Positions 17,099-26,199 are shown, counted from the stretch's first letter. The stretch: 35,290 nt of DNA from Treponema sp. (GCA_017550685.1 JAFZOJ010000005.1:1-35290); one strand, 5' to 3'. A program made the numbers and translations. Notes: generated by a model not told the origin, from the letters alone.

Positions 17099-17923
17099 AT
17101 GTCAGATTGTACACACGATTGCAATTCATGTGGTCAGGATTGTTCAAAAAGAGATTTTCAGGTTGCTCCTCACAAGGACAGCAAAATCAAAAAGGTAATA
17201 GGAATTATAAGCGGCAAGGGTGGTGTTGGAAAATCACTCGTTACAAGTTTACTTGCTGCCCGTGTAAATAAAGATGGATTTAAAACAGCTATTCTGGATG
17301 CAGACATTACAGGTCCTTCAATTCCGGAAAGCTTTGGTGTAGGAGAAGAACGTGCTCAGGCTGTAGAAGGTCAGGATGCACTTAATCCTGTAGTAACCCA
17401 GTCCGGCATTCAGCTCATGTCCATGAATTTTCTGCTTCAGAATGAAAATGATCCTGTAATCTGGCGCGGTCCGGTTATTGCGGGTGCAGTAAAGCAGTTC
17501 TGGACAGACGTTATCTGGAAGGATGTAGATTTTATGTTTGTAGACATGCCTCCGGGAACCGGCGATGTTCCTCTTACAGTTTTTCAGTCGCTGCCAATTG
17601 ATGGAATCATTGTTGTAAGCTCACCTCAGCAGCTGGTACGTGTTATTGTAGAAAAAGCCGTAAACATGGCAAACATGATGAATATCCCTATTCTTGGCAT
17701 TGTAGAAAACATGAGCTATGTAAAATGCCCGGACTGCGGAAAAGAAATCACCATCTTTGGCAAAAGCAATATTGATGAAATTGCAAAAGGCTTTAATATT
17801 CCGGTTCTGGCACGCATCCCAATGCAGGAAGAAACCAGCCGCGCCGTAGATGCCGGAGATATAGAGAGTCTTACTATTCCAGAAATCGATCAGGCAGCTC
17901 AAGTTGTAGAAAAACTTTTATAA
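17099..17923 (+). CDS. Mrp/NBP35-family P-loop ATPase, Fe-S cluster carrier
   Basis: Cytoplasmic ApbC/Mrp-type ATPase that holds and transfers Fe-S clusters. The 274-residue protein starts with a Cys-rich segment (Cys at 4, 8, 11 and 15), like the ferredoxin-type N-terminus of NBP35. The deviant Walker A GKGGVGKS (39-46), a switch motif DADITGPSIP, the Walker B-type VDMPPGTGD, and a C-terminal CPDC pair that bridges a cluster in a dimer follow. ATG 17099 is chosen because AAGAGG lies seven bases upstream. The lipoprotein gene begins 13 bases after the stop, so they may be cotranscribed, although no functional link is obvious. Confidence 0.92.
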   Translation: MSDCTHDCNSCGQDCSKRDFQVAPHKDSKIKKVIGIISGKGGVGKSLVTSLLAARVNKDGFKTAILDADITGPSIPESFGVGEERAQAVEGQDALNPVVTQSGIQLMSMNFLLQNENDPVIWRGPVIAGAVKQFWTDVIWKDVDFMFVDMPPGTGDVPLTVFQSLPIDGIIVVSSPQQLVRVIVEKAVNMANMMNIPILGIVENMSYVKCPDCGKEITIFGKSNIDEIAKGFNIPVLARIPMQEETSRAVDAGDIESLTIPEIDQAAQVVEKLL

Positions 17924-17936
17924 TGGGGGTCCAGTT

Positions 17937-20900
17937 ATGAACTCAAGAAAACCTTTTAGTTGTACTTTTTTTGGCGGGATGTTTCTTTGCATAGTAACTT
18001 TGTTTTTAATGTCCTGTGAAAATTTTATCAAAGGTCCAGACCTTAAAAGGGATCTTGAGGAAGCGATTGAGATTGCGAATTCAAGCTTTACAACATTTAT
18101 AGTTACCGCTGATGAAGGTTCCGGTACTGTAAAAACTCCTTCTCTGCAGCTTAAGAAAAAGTATAGTTTTGAAGTTATTTTTGAACCTGCCGAATCCTAT
18201 AATTTTATCAAATGGGAAGTTCGTGACAGAAAAACCAAAGAAATTGTAGATGGAGTCCTTAAATTTGATGATCCCAAAGCTGTAGAAACCAAAGGAAAGG
18301 TAATTGCTCCACGCGACGGTCTTGAAATTTATGCAAAATGTGTAAAGCTTCCGCAGATAATATCTCATACTCCTTCAAACAGCAACGAATCTAATTATGC
18401 AAACATACCAATAATTCTTGATTTTAATATGCCAATGCCGGCTGCTACAAAAGACGGTAAACCGGTTTTTACTTATGATTATATTTCCATAACCTGTGAT
18501 GGGGTAAATATAGCTGACATGTTTTATGAACCGGTTTTGAACAGCAGTAAGACTTCTCTTACTATAATGCCTAAGGCAGCAGAATTTGGGGAATATATAT
18601 TAAATGAACTGAAGGTTTCTCATGTTTTGATTGCAGTTTCTATTTCTCCACAGCTTGCTATTGAGCAGAACGGAGAAAAAGTTTCTTTTGTACAAAATAG
18701 TCATTCCTCGTTTATGGTCAAATACATTGCAGATATGGAATTAGACCCGCCCGAAGAAGTCCCTGGAGCCTTTTTTGTTTCAAGACCAACAGACAAAGAT
18801 AATATTGAAAAACATTTTGATATTACTAAAGAAAAGGTTCCAACTAGTAATTATAAGTCTTTTGTATTATTGAATCGTGCAGTTGATAAAATATTGATTT
18901 ATGGTAAATACACTGATGAAAAAAGCGGGGTTAGAACTGTAAAGGTAGAAGAGGTTTTTAATGATGGATATGAAGATAAAAAGTATTCTGTGACATATGA
19001 TTCAAAAAATACTTCAGCAGAATTTATAGAAAATGGAACTATAACAGAATTTTTTATTGAACATGAATTAAAGTCTGGGGCAGGTGTTGTAAACTTTACA
19101 GTTACAGTTAGCGATGCCTGCGGGAATCAGTCCTCTGTTAAAAAATTTATAGTTATTAAAGTTTCAAGTGAAGATTTTAATTTATCCTATGATCCAGGCC
19201 CTCCTAGGATCAATCCTTTTGATGTGTATAATTATATACCTTATGCACAGGCTCCATATTTTGAAAATAATTTTAATTATGATAATTATATAAAAAGTGA
19301 TTTGAAGAGAATAATAATAAATGGTGAATACGATAGTAATTTTTCTTATATAAATTATCTACAGGAAAAAATATATGAACATAAAGTTACTATCGATAAA
19401 GAGAACTTTAACATATATTGTGAATATATAAATAGCAAAAATACTCTGGTTACAGAAAAATTTGAGGTTGATAAAACAAGTAATAAATATAAATGGTATC
19501 TTGATTTGGATGTAAAAAAGGTTGCAGGTTTAAGTTTTAATATTATTATAGAAGATGATATTGGAAATATTGCTACAAAACATTTTCATTTTCCTTCAGA
19601 ACCAATTATTGTTCTGGAAAATCAAAAACTCAAGGCATACTATAAAGATTTTGAAGAAGGTAATGACGAATACTGGATAAAAGAAAAGAATGGAGAAATA
19701 ACTTATTATGATCCATATTATAATCTAGAAGATGGGTATACATACCAGGCAATTCCAACTAATGGAAAACTTATAAGCAAAATCAGTTCGCCGTTTGTAT
19801 ATGATTCAACAGCATCGGAGTCAATTACACCAATAGAGTGGGGAACAGTTCCTGTAGATTATTCCCCAGGGCAGGAAGAAAGAAAACTGAATGTAACTTT
19901 AACCATTAAAGATAATTCCTATGATATGGTTTATTGTAAAAACTCATTGTCTGGTTCTGTTCCAGTATGTTTTCCATCAAAATCAAAACAATTAATAACC
20001 CAGATAGATACTAGTTTGGCATTTAATAACGATATTACATATACCGTATATGGAATAAAGGGGCATTCAATAACCAGTGCATCACAGCCAAAATCAAAAC
20101 TAACTTCAGAGGATAAAGAATATGATAATGTTCCTCCTGATAGTATTTATGATTATACATTATCTATTATTAATTATGATGTGTTCCATTTTTGGTTTGA
20201 TGATTCTCAAACTGGACCAAAATCGGCGAGCTTTATAAAAAATGATGATTCTAAAGAGTTAATAGTAAGTGGAAATGAAGATGTATATATACCATCATGG
20301 AAATTTTATGAATATAAAAAGGGCATAGAATTAGTTGATAACGCAGACAATTCTGCAAACATATTAATTCCATTGCCCTCACATATACCTCCAGTGATAA
20401 AATCTATTGAACCACAAGCAGATTCAAAATGGACATTTATTCATTATCCAAAAGCTCAAACTATTTCTCGTTCGGATTATAGTTATTATGAATGGAATAA
20501 CGGGTGGGAAGAAATGAATGTTGAAACTGGTGTATCCTCTGATGATTATGATGTAATAATTAACGGAAAAAAATTCATTAAAATTCTTTATAGTGCTGAT
20601 TATTATAGCAAATGGGGTAATCCACAGTATTTCTATTTTACAACCGACAAAAATGAGCTTAATTCCGGGTGTTATGATTATATTGAATCATTACAGCCGG
20701 GTGTTATGCGTGTTGTAAGTGATGCACCGACTTATGTAGAAACCATAATAACTTTAAGCTCTTATAGAGAATGCAAAAACTGGACTTTAGAAGAGTGGGA
20801 AACTTTCCATAGAAGAGAAGGCGGCAGATATTATCCTTTTGTTCGCAGCGAAAACCCAACTCCGGGAAAATATAATATTCCAATGGATATAATAAATCAA

Positions 20901-20981
20901 ATCGAAGGGCATTGCTGTTATGTTGTAGTTGCCCATTTTGCTGACGGTACCAGTTTTATGACTCCGGTTATGCAAAAATAA
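17937..20981 (+). CDS. Large secreted lipoprotein of unknown function
   Basis: A 1014-residue predicted lipoprotein. The signal peptide ends in a lipobox (LFLMSC, Cys27), and CENFIKG with the following charged helix resembles the start of large lipoproteins common in gut treponemes (from memory). After it comes a domain with IVTADEGSGTV and FIKWEV, reminiscent of bacterial repeat domains in surface proteins. Further on are beta-rich segments resembling Ig-like modules (for instance VNFTVTVSDACGNQSSV and a similar one ending DIGNIA). From roughly codon 420 the sequence becomes very rich in Asn, Tyr, Asp, Ile and Lys, and strongly AT-rich compared with its neighbours. GGGGG lies eight bases before the ATG. 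Surface exposure is inferred; no catalytic motif is seen. Confidence 0.8.
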   Translation: MNSRKPFSCTFFGGMFLCIVTLFLMSCENFIKGPDLKRDLEEAIEIANSSFTTFIVTADEGSGTVKTPSLQLKKKYSFEVIFEPAESYNFIKWEVRDRKTKEIVDGVLKFDDPKAVETKGKVIAPRDGLEIYAKCVKLPQIISHTPSNSNESNYANIPIILDFNMPMPAATKDGKPVFTYDYISITCDGVNIADMFYEPVLNSSKTSLTIMPKAAEFGEYILNELKVSHVLIAVSISPQLAIEQNGEKVSFVQNSHSSFMVKYIADMELDPPEEVPGAFFVSRPTDKDNIEKHFDITKEKVPTSNYKSFVLLNRAVDKILIYGKYTDEKSGVRTVKVEEVFNDGYEDKKYSVTYDSKNTSAEFIENGTITEFFIEHELKSGAGVVNFTVTVSDACGNQSSVKKFIVIKVSSEDFNLSYDPGPPRINPFDVYNYIPYAQAPYFENNFNYDNYIKSDLKRIIINGEYDSNFSYINYLQEKIYEHKVTIDKENFNIYCEYINSKNTLVTEKFEVDKTSNKYKWYLDLDVKKVAGLSFNIIIEDDIGNIATKHFHFPSEPIIVLENQKLKAYYKDFEEGNDEYWIKEKNGEITYYDPYYNLEDGYTYQAIPTNGKLISKISSPFVYDSTASESITPIEWGTVPVDYSPGQEERKLNVTLTIKDNSYDMVYCKNSLSGSVPVCFPSKSKQLITQIDTSLAFNNDITYTVYGIKGHSITSASQPKSKLTSEDKEYDNVPPDSIYDYTLSIINYDVFHFWFDDSQTGPKSASFIKNDDSKELIVSGNEDVYIPSWKFYEYKKGIELVDNADNSANILIPLPSHIPPVIKSIEPQADSKWTFIHYPKAQTISRSDYSYYEWNNGWEEMNVETGVSSDDYDVIINGKKFIKILYSADYYSKWGNPQYFYFTTDKNELNSGCYDYIESLQPGVMRVVSDAPTYVETIITLSSYRECKNWTLEEWETFHRREGGRYYPFVRSENPTPGKYNIPMDIINQIEGHCCYVVVAHFADGTSFMTPVMQK

Positions 20982-21009
20982 TTGCTTTTTTGGTGAACTT
21001 TGATATAAT
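20982..21009 (+). promoter_or_regulatory. Promoter placing RNA start at the TrpR-like start codon
   Basis: TTGCTT (20982-20987) and a perfect TATAAT (21004-21009) are spaced by 16. Six bases separate the -10 from the ATG at 21016, so transcription would begin at or next to the start codon. No Shine-Dalgarno is present. Confidence 0.55.
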
Positions 21010-21015
21010 GTTTCT

Positions 21016-21318
21016 ATGAATGAAAACACAACTGTAACAGAGGCAGCGGTAGAAGAGTCGATGAAAGAAATATGTCATATTCTTACCACAGCGGATGAGA
21101 AACTGGCATATGATTTTATTGAGTGTCTTTTTACTCCGGCAGAACGAAAGGATATTGCAAACAGGTGGCTGCTTGTAAAGGAAATAGATAAGGGTACAAC
21201 CCAGCGCGAAATTGCCAAAAAGTTTGGTATGTCGCTTTGTAAGATTACACGCGGTTCAAAGGAGCTTAGCAAGCCTGATAGTGCATTCCGCAGGATTCTG
21301 GATACTATGGCAAAATAA
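21016..21318 (+). CDS. TrpR/YerC-family transcriptional regulator
   Basis: A 100-residue all-helical protein of the Trp-repressor superfamily. The characteristic core is FTPAERKDIANRW, then a helix-turn-helix TTQREIAKKFGMSLCKITRG followed by SKELS; the ITRGS motif is the TrpR signature. True TrpR binds tryptophan as corepressor. Whether the ligand site is kept cannot be judged, and YerC-like relatives have other roles, so I give no symbol. It has a strong TATAAT very close to the ATG and no ribosome site, suggesting a leaderless mRNA; ATG 21061 is an alternative internal start with AGAAGAG upstream. The GH95 gene follows 39 bases downstream. Confidence 0.85.
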   Translation: MNENTTVTEAAVEESMKEICHILTTADEKLAYDFIECLFTPAERKDIANRWLLVKEIDKGTTQREIAKKFGMSLCKITRGSKELSKPDSAFRRILDTMAK

Positions 21319-21319
21319 G

Positions 21320-21348
21320 AGATTGCCGTGTCAAGCACGGCAATGACA
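21320..21348 (-). repeat. Family A palindromic element, solitary
   Basis: Stem GCCGTG/CACGGC around TCAAG. It sits between the TrpR-like gene and GH95 and is the only unpaired intergenic copy. Confidence 0.9.
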
Positions 21349-21357
21349 TTTTTGAGT

Positions 21358-23850
21358 ATGAATAACCGTTTATATTTTAATAAACCGCCTGCACGATGGG
21401 AAGAATATCTTCCGCTAGGAAACGGCAGGTTGGGGTGCATGGTCAAGGCTCATCCGTGTAACGAACTTCTTCAACTGAACGAAGAAGGCATATGGTCGGG
21501 TGGGCCTCAGGACAGACTGAATCCAGATACTAAAAAAAATCTTGAACAGATTCGTAAACTCGTAAACCAGGGAAACGTTCTGCAAGCCCAGTCTCTTGGC
21601 TTTGAAGCTATGAGCGGGACTTCCTTTAATGAACGTGCCTACCAGACTGCGGGAGATTTTCATATTGATTTTTTCTCCGATAAAAACAAAGGACTTGCAG
21701 TAGGCTGGCCGCTTGAACATAAGGCTGATAAAAGCTGTCTTGAAAATTATAAAAGTGAACTGCTTTTGGACGAGGCCTGTACTGTTATAACTTATACCGA
21801 TGACGAAGGTGTTTTGTTCACACGCCGCACCTGGATAAGCGCCGTTGATGATTTGATTTTTATGCATGTTAGTGCTGACAAACCTTGTAAAATCAATTAC
21901 TGTGCATATCTGGATCGCGGAATCTGGAGCGACAATATCTATTCAAAAGACGGCTGTATTTTCCTGGAAGATAGTCACGGCATTCCGTTCTGCGTTGGTG
22001 CTGGAGCTTTTGCGTCCGGTGGCAGCAGCAATGTTCGTGGTGTTTGTCTTACGGGGCAGTCTTGTGATGAAGTACTTTTTTACATAGACATTCAGAGCCT
22101 TTGTTATAACAAAAAATGGAATAAAAAACCGTTTACAAAAAAACAGTATGATAAAGTCATCAGAAAGAATGTTTGGTCAGGTGAATGTCAGGCAAATCTT
22201 AATAAAATAAAAAATCAGATTGCAAAGACAGGACTTTCAGCCGCCGCCGAAGATTTTTTCGCATGGCATCTGGTTGAATGGAAGAATTATTGGGATAGGT
22301 TAGAGATAGAAATTGGATCTTCTGGGGGCCTTCGAGAGCCTCAGGCACCACAGGCAGCTCAGGGACCACAGACAGCTCAGGCACCACAGGCAGCTCAGGC
22401 ACCACAGACAGCTCAGGCACCACAGACAGTTCAAGGGCCCCATGCAGCTCAGGGGCCACAGCTTTCAACACCGGATCTCCTGAAATCTGCCGCACCTTCA
22501 AATACAGATCTTGTAAATCAATATATAAATTTTTCGCGCTATCTTCTTATCAGCGGTAGCCGTGTGCCGGGGACACTTCCTCTTACGCTGCAGGGACTTT
22601 GGAATGGTTCTATGGAGCCGCCATGGCAGAGTAAATATACAATCAACATCAATGCGCAGATGAATTACTGGCCTGTAAATATGACAAGCCTGTCAGAATG
22701 CGAGCTTCCTTTTTTTGAGCTTCTGGAACGCTGTTATGCGCGCGGTTGTCAGGCTGCCCAAAAAATGTACGGCTGCCGTGGTTATGTTCTTCATCACAAT
22801 ACAGACTATTGGGGAGATGCGGCTCCACAGGATGCGTGGCTGCCTGCAACCTACTGGGTGCTTGGAGCTGCCTGGATGGCAACCCATATTATTGAACACT
22901 ATGAATACACAATGGATAAGGCATTTCTTGAGCGTTATTACTACCTTATGCACGAGGCAGCTTTGTTCTTTGTTGATTATCTTGTTCCCGATGAAAAAGC
23001 AGTTGCCACTGATGGAAAACCTTGTCTTGTAATAAACCCAAGTCTTTCGCCGGAAAATTCTTATGTAACCTCGACAGGACAGACGGGTGCCTTTACTGCC
23101 GGCTGCCAGATGGACAATATGATTCTGGAACATCTCCTTAAGGGATGTCTTAAGGCACACACCACCTTACGTCATGCCCAACTTGTTTCGGCATCCCGTA
23201 CCGGAAAGCAATACCCTCAATCAGACTTTAGCTCCTTCCAATACATACTTGACCACCTTAAAAAGCCATCGCTTAATTCTGACGGCTCGCTTATGGAATG
23301 GAATTCAGAAGTCCAAGAGGTTGAGCCTGGTCACCGTCACATAAGTCATCTTTACGGGCTGTTCCCGGGTCATACAATTACCATGGAGCAGACTTCGGAG
23401 CTTGCAAAGGCATGCATCAAAACTCTGGAAAAAAGACTTAGCAATGGCGGCGGTCATACCGGCTGGAGTCAGGCCTGGATAATAAACTTCCGCGCACAGC
23501 TTGAACAGGGTAACGAAGCACTCAAAGCAATCACTACGCTTTTTGAACGCTCCACTCTGCCAAACCTTTTAGATAATCATCCGCCGTTCCAGATTGACGG
23601 AAACTTTGGTGCTCTTGCAGGAATAATCCGTCTGCTTATTCAATCAGAATTTGACAGTGACGGAAATGTTCATGTTAAGCTTTTGCCTGCCTTGCCTGAT
23701 GAAAAAGCCTGGCAGACTGGTCATGCCGATGGTGTTTCAATAAAGGGCGGCTGGCAGATAAGCTTTGAATGGAAGGACGGAAAAATAACAAGCCGGGAAC
23801 TTAAGCCCGGCCCGTATGCAATTCCAAAGGAAAAAATTATTTTTGAATAA
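21358..23850 (+). CDS. GH95 family alpha-L-fucosidase (or related galactosidase)
   Basis: Glycoside hydrolase family 95 enzyme, which cleaves alpha-1,2-linked fucose (some members galactose) by inversion. It has 830 residues from the ATG at 21358, where homology begins (RLYFNKPPARWEEYLPLGNG). Expected catalytic residues by comparison with the Bifidobacterium enzyme: Asn430/Asn432 in ININAQMNYW, Glu566 in PSLSPEN, and Asp747 in QIDGNFG. No signal peptide is present, so it is probably cytoplasmic and acts on imported oligosaccharides. Two palindromic elements are embedded in frame: a Gln/Ala/Pro low-complexity stretch (about residues 322-370) made of 18-bp units, and RHAQLVSAS (605-613). They interrupt otherwise family-like sequence, presumably in surface loops. 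Ends three bases from the convergent feoB stop. Confidence 0.93.
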   Translation: MNNRLYFNKPPARWEEYLPLGNGRLGCMVKAHPCNELLQLNEEGIWSGGPQDRLNPDTKKNLEQIRKLVNQGNVLQAQSLGFEAMSGTSFNERAYQTAGDFHIDFFSDKNKGLAVGWPLEHKADKSCLENYKSELLLDEACTVITYTDDEGVLFTRRTWISAVDDLIFMHVSADKPCKINYCAYLDRGIWSDNIYSKDGCIFLEDSHGIPFCVGAGAFASGGSSNVRGVCLTGQSCDEVLFYIDIQSLCYNKKWNKKPFTKKQYDKVIRKNVWSGECQANLNKIKNQIAKTGLSAAAEDFFAWHLVEWKNYWDRLEIEIGSSGGLREPQAPQAAQGPQTAQAPQAAQAPQTAQAPQTVQGPHAAQGPQLSTPDLLKSAAPSNTDLVNQYINFSRYLLISGSRVPGTLPLTLQGLWNGSMEPPWQSKYTININAQMNYWPVNMTSLSECELPFFELLERCYARGCQAAQKMYGCRGYVLHHNTDYWGDAAPQDAWLPATYWVLGAAWMATHIIEHYEYTMDKAFLERYYYLMHEAALFFVDYLVPDEKAVATDGKPCLVINPSLSPENSYVTSTGQTGAFTAGCQMDNMILEHLLKGCLKAHTTLRHAQLVSASRTGKQYPQSDFSSFQYILDHLKKPSLNSDGSLMEWNSEVQEVEPGHRHISHLYGLFPGHTITMEQTSELAKACIKTLEKRLSNGGGHTGWSQAWIINFRAQLEQGNEALKAITTLFERSTLPNLLDNHPPFQIDGNFGALAGIIRLLIQSEFDSDGNVHVKLLPALPDEKAWQTGHADGVSIKGGWQISFEWKDGKITSRELKPGPYAIPKEKIIFE
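22322..22461. repeat. Family B element expanded into an 18-bp minisatellite, in frame
   Basis: Starts with a recognisable family B arm (GGGCCTTCGAGAGCCTCAGG). Six 18-bp units then follow (22342-22449, for example CAGGCACCACAGGCAGCT) plus a 12-base partial unit. Each encodes a hexapeptide such as QAPQAA or QGPQTA. Confidence 0.9.
23171..23196. repeat. Family C palindromic element inside GH95
   Basis: Begins GTCATGCC, centre AACTTGTTTC, ends GGCATCC. Read as RHAQLVSAS (residues 605-613). Confidence 0.88.
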
Positions 23851-23853
23851 AGC

Positions 23854-26199
23854 CTAGATAATATATACGATGAACGCGCAGACCCAGGCAAGTACACATT
23901 GCCAGATAACCATGGCAACTGCGCTCTTTGTACCAAGCTCTCTTTTTACCGAAGCAATTGCGGCAATACAAGGAGAGTAGAGCAGGCTGAATACAAGAAG
24001 GCTTGCAGCAGAACGGGTTGTCAAAACCGATGCGGCTCCACCGGCAAATAAAATCTCTATTGTAGAAACTACGCTTTCCTTTGCCATAACACCACTTATG
24101 AGCGATGTACAGATTCTCCAGTCGCCAAGACCTATAGGGCGCATGATCGGTTCAAAAAGGCTTGCAATAAGCGCAAGAATACTCTGTGATGAATCTTCGA
24201 CAAAATTAAGGTGAAGGCTAAAGCTCTGTAAAAACCAGATTACGATTGTTGCGATGAAGATTACAGTGAAGGCACGTTCCAGAAAGTCTCGGGCTTTTTC
24301 CCAAAGCAGCTGGGCTGTATTCTTTAAGCTTGGCAGACGGTAGTTAGGAAGCTCCATAACAAAAGGAACCGGCTCACCTTTGAACAAAGTTTTTCTGTAT
24401 AAAAGTGCAGCAAGAATTCCCATGATAATTCCGCCGACGTAAAGACCTGTCATAATAAGTCCGCCATGGCCCGGGAAAAAGGCTGCGGTAAAGAAGGCAT
24501 AAATCGGAAGCTTTGCAGTACAGCTCATAAACGGAGTAAGAAGGATTGTCATCTTACGGTCGCGTTCACTAGGAAGAATACGTGTAGACATAACAGCAGG
24601 AACAGTACAGCCAAAGCCAATCAAAAGTGGAACAATACTTCTTCCGCTCAAACCAATTTTCCGAAGCAGAGTATCCATTACAAAGGCAACGCGTGCAATG
24701 TAACCGGAATCTTCCAGAAGCGACAAAAATAAAAACAGCGTAACAATTACAGGCAGAAAAGAAAGTACACTACCGACACCTGCAAAAATACCGTTGATAA
24801 TAAGGTCATGCAAAACCGGGTTTACGCCAATGGATGCAAGTCCGGAATCTACAAGGGCTGTAAAGGCATCAATTCCGCCTTCCAAAAGCTGCTGCAAAAA
24901 AGCGCCTATTACATTAAAGGTCAAAAAGAAAACACCTGCCATTATCAGAATAAAAAGAGGGATGGCAGTGTATTTACCTGTAAGAAGAGCATCAATTTTT
25001 TGAGAGCGTACACGTTCACGGCTTTCGCGCGGCTTGTGCACAGTCTGGCTGCAGACATTACGGATAAATGAATAACGCATATCTGCAATGGCGGCACTAC
25101 GGTCAAGGCCTCGTTCATTTTCCATCTGCAGGGCAATATGTTCAAGGGTTTCTTTTTCGTTAAGGTCCAGGTCCAGCTGATGAACAATTCTCTTATCACC
25201 CTCAAGCAGCTTGGAAGCCGCAAAGCGAACAGGAATACCGGCTTTTTCTGCATGGTCGTGAATAAGGTGAATAACAGCATGAAGGGCACGATGAACCGCA
25301 CCACCGCTTTGATTCATATCACAAAAATCCTGGCGTAGAGGTTTTTCCTGAAAGTGTGCAACGTGAACCGCATGCTTTACAAGTTCATCAACACCCTGAT
25401 TTTTTGCAGCCGAAATTGGAACGACAGGAACACCGAGCAACTCCTCCATTTTGTTTACATCAACAGAGCCGCCGTTTCCGGTAACCTCGTCCATCATGTT
25501 CAGGGCAATTACCATAGGAACATCCATTTCCAAAAGCTGCATGGTAAGGTAAAGGTTTCGTTCAATGTTAGTTGCGTCTACTATATTAATGATTCCTCGC
25601 GGCTTTTCATTCAAAACAAAATTGCGCGAAATAATTTCTTCAGAAGAGTAGGGAGACATGGAATAAATGCCCGGTAGATCAGTTACAAGTGTATTTGCAT
25701 GTCCGCGGATTGCACCGTCCTTGCGGTCTACTGTAACACCCGGAAAGTTTCCTACATGCTGGTTGGCCCCGGTAAGCTGATTAAAAAGCGTAGTCTTTCC
25801 GCAGTTTTGATTTCCTACAAGTGCATAGGTTAAGACCGTATCATCCGGCAGCGGATCCCCGTCATCCTTAGCATGAAACTTTCCGCCTTCACCAAGTCCC
25901 GGGTGCGTGGTCCCTGACCGAAGTGTGGTCCCTGAGCCTGTCGAAGGGCCCCCTTCAGCTTGCCTGTCCTCAACTTTCACATCCTCGACTTGTATCTTCC
26001 CCGCATCTTCAAGCCTCATGGTAAGTTCATACCCGCTTACGTCAAATTCAACCGGGTCTCCCATAGGCGCAGTTTTAATTTTTGTGATAACAGTTCCGGG
26101 AATAATTCCCATATCCAGAAAGTGCTGGCGCAATTCCCCGTTGCCGCCAACCTTAACAATTTGTGATGCAGTTCCAATAGGTAAATCTTTGAGTGTCAT
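23854..26199 (-). CDS. feoB: FeoA-FeoB fusion, ferrous iron transporter
   Basis: Inner-membrane Fe(II) uptake protein of 781 residues. The N-terminal 75 residues are a complete FeoA/SH3-like domain (LPIGTASQIVKVGG, FLDMGIIPGT). A linker follows, then the FeoB G domain: G1 GNQNCGKTT (129-137), G3 DLPGIYS, G4 NMMDE and G5 SAAKN, and a guanine-dissociation-inhibitor-like region. The C-terminal membrane core has about eight segments, with FGCTVPAVMSTR and SCTAKLPIY, the conserved Cys-containing gate motifs. The linker contains an in-frame family B element with an 18-bp partial duplication (residues about 83-98, GGPSTGSGTTLRSGTT). No ribosome site precedes the ATG; TATAAT lies six bases upstream on the minus strand, so a leaderless start is possible. 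Confidence 0.96.
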   Translation of the reverse strand: MTLKDLPIGTASQIVKVGGNGELRQHFLDMGIIPGTVITKIKTAPMGDPVEFDVSGYELTMRLEDAGKIQVEDVKVEDRQAEGGPSTGSGTTLRSGTTHPGLGEGGKFHAKDDGDPLPDDTVLTYALVGNQNCGKTTLFNQLTGANQHVGNFPGVTVDRKDGAIRGHANTLVTDLPGIYSMSPYSSEEIISRNFVLNEKPRGIINIVDATNIERNLYLTMQLLEMDVPMVIALNMMDEVTGNGGSVDVNKMEELLGVPVVPISAAKNQGVDELVKHAVHVAHFQEKPLRQDFCDMNQSGGAVHRALHAVIHLIHDHAEKAGIPVRFAASKLLEGDKRIVHQLDLDLNEKETLEHIALQMENERGLDRSAAIADMRYSFIRNVCSQTVHKPRESRERVRSQKIDALLTGKYTAIPLFILIMAGVFFLTFNVIGAFLQQLLEGGIDAFTALVDSGLASIGVNPVLHDLIINGIFAGVGSVLSFLPVIVTLFLFLSLLEDSGYIARVAFVMDTLLRKIGLSGRSIVPLLIGFGCTVPAVMSTRILPSERDRKMTILLTPFMSCTAKLPIYAFFTAAFFPGHGGLIMTGLYVGGIIMGILAALLYRKTLFKGEPVPFVMELPNYRLPSLKNTAQLLWEKARDFLERAFTVIFIATIVIWFLQSFSLHLNFVEDSSQSILALIASLFEPIMRPIGLGDWRICTSLISGVMAKESVVSTIEILFAGGAASVLTTRSAASLLVFSLLYSPCIAAIASVKRELGTKSAVAMVIWQCVLAWVCAFIVYII
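25907..25950. repeat. Family B element with 18-bp partial tandem copy, inside FeoAB linker
   Basis: TGGTCCCTGAGCCTGTCGAA and GGGCC (25926-25950) are preceded by an 18-base unit GTGGTCCCTGACCGAAGT (25907-25924). The unit repeats the left half of the element. Confidence 0.85.

Noticed and set aside
22199..22501. Minus-strand reading frame with VVPELSVVPEL repeats as a gene
   Set aside because: It is the reverse reading of the 18-bp minisatellite within GH95, with no ribosome site or homology.
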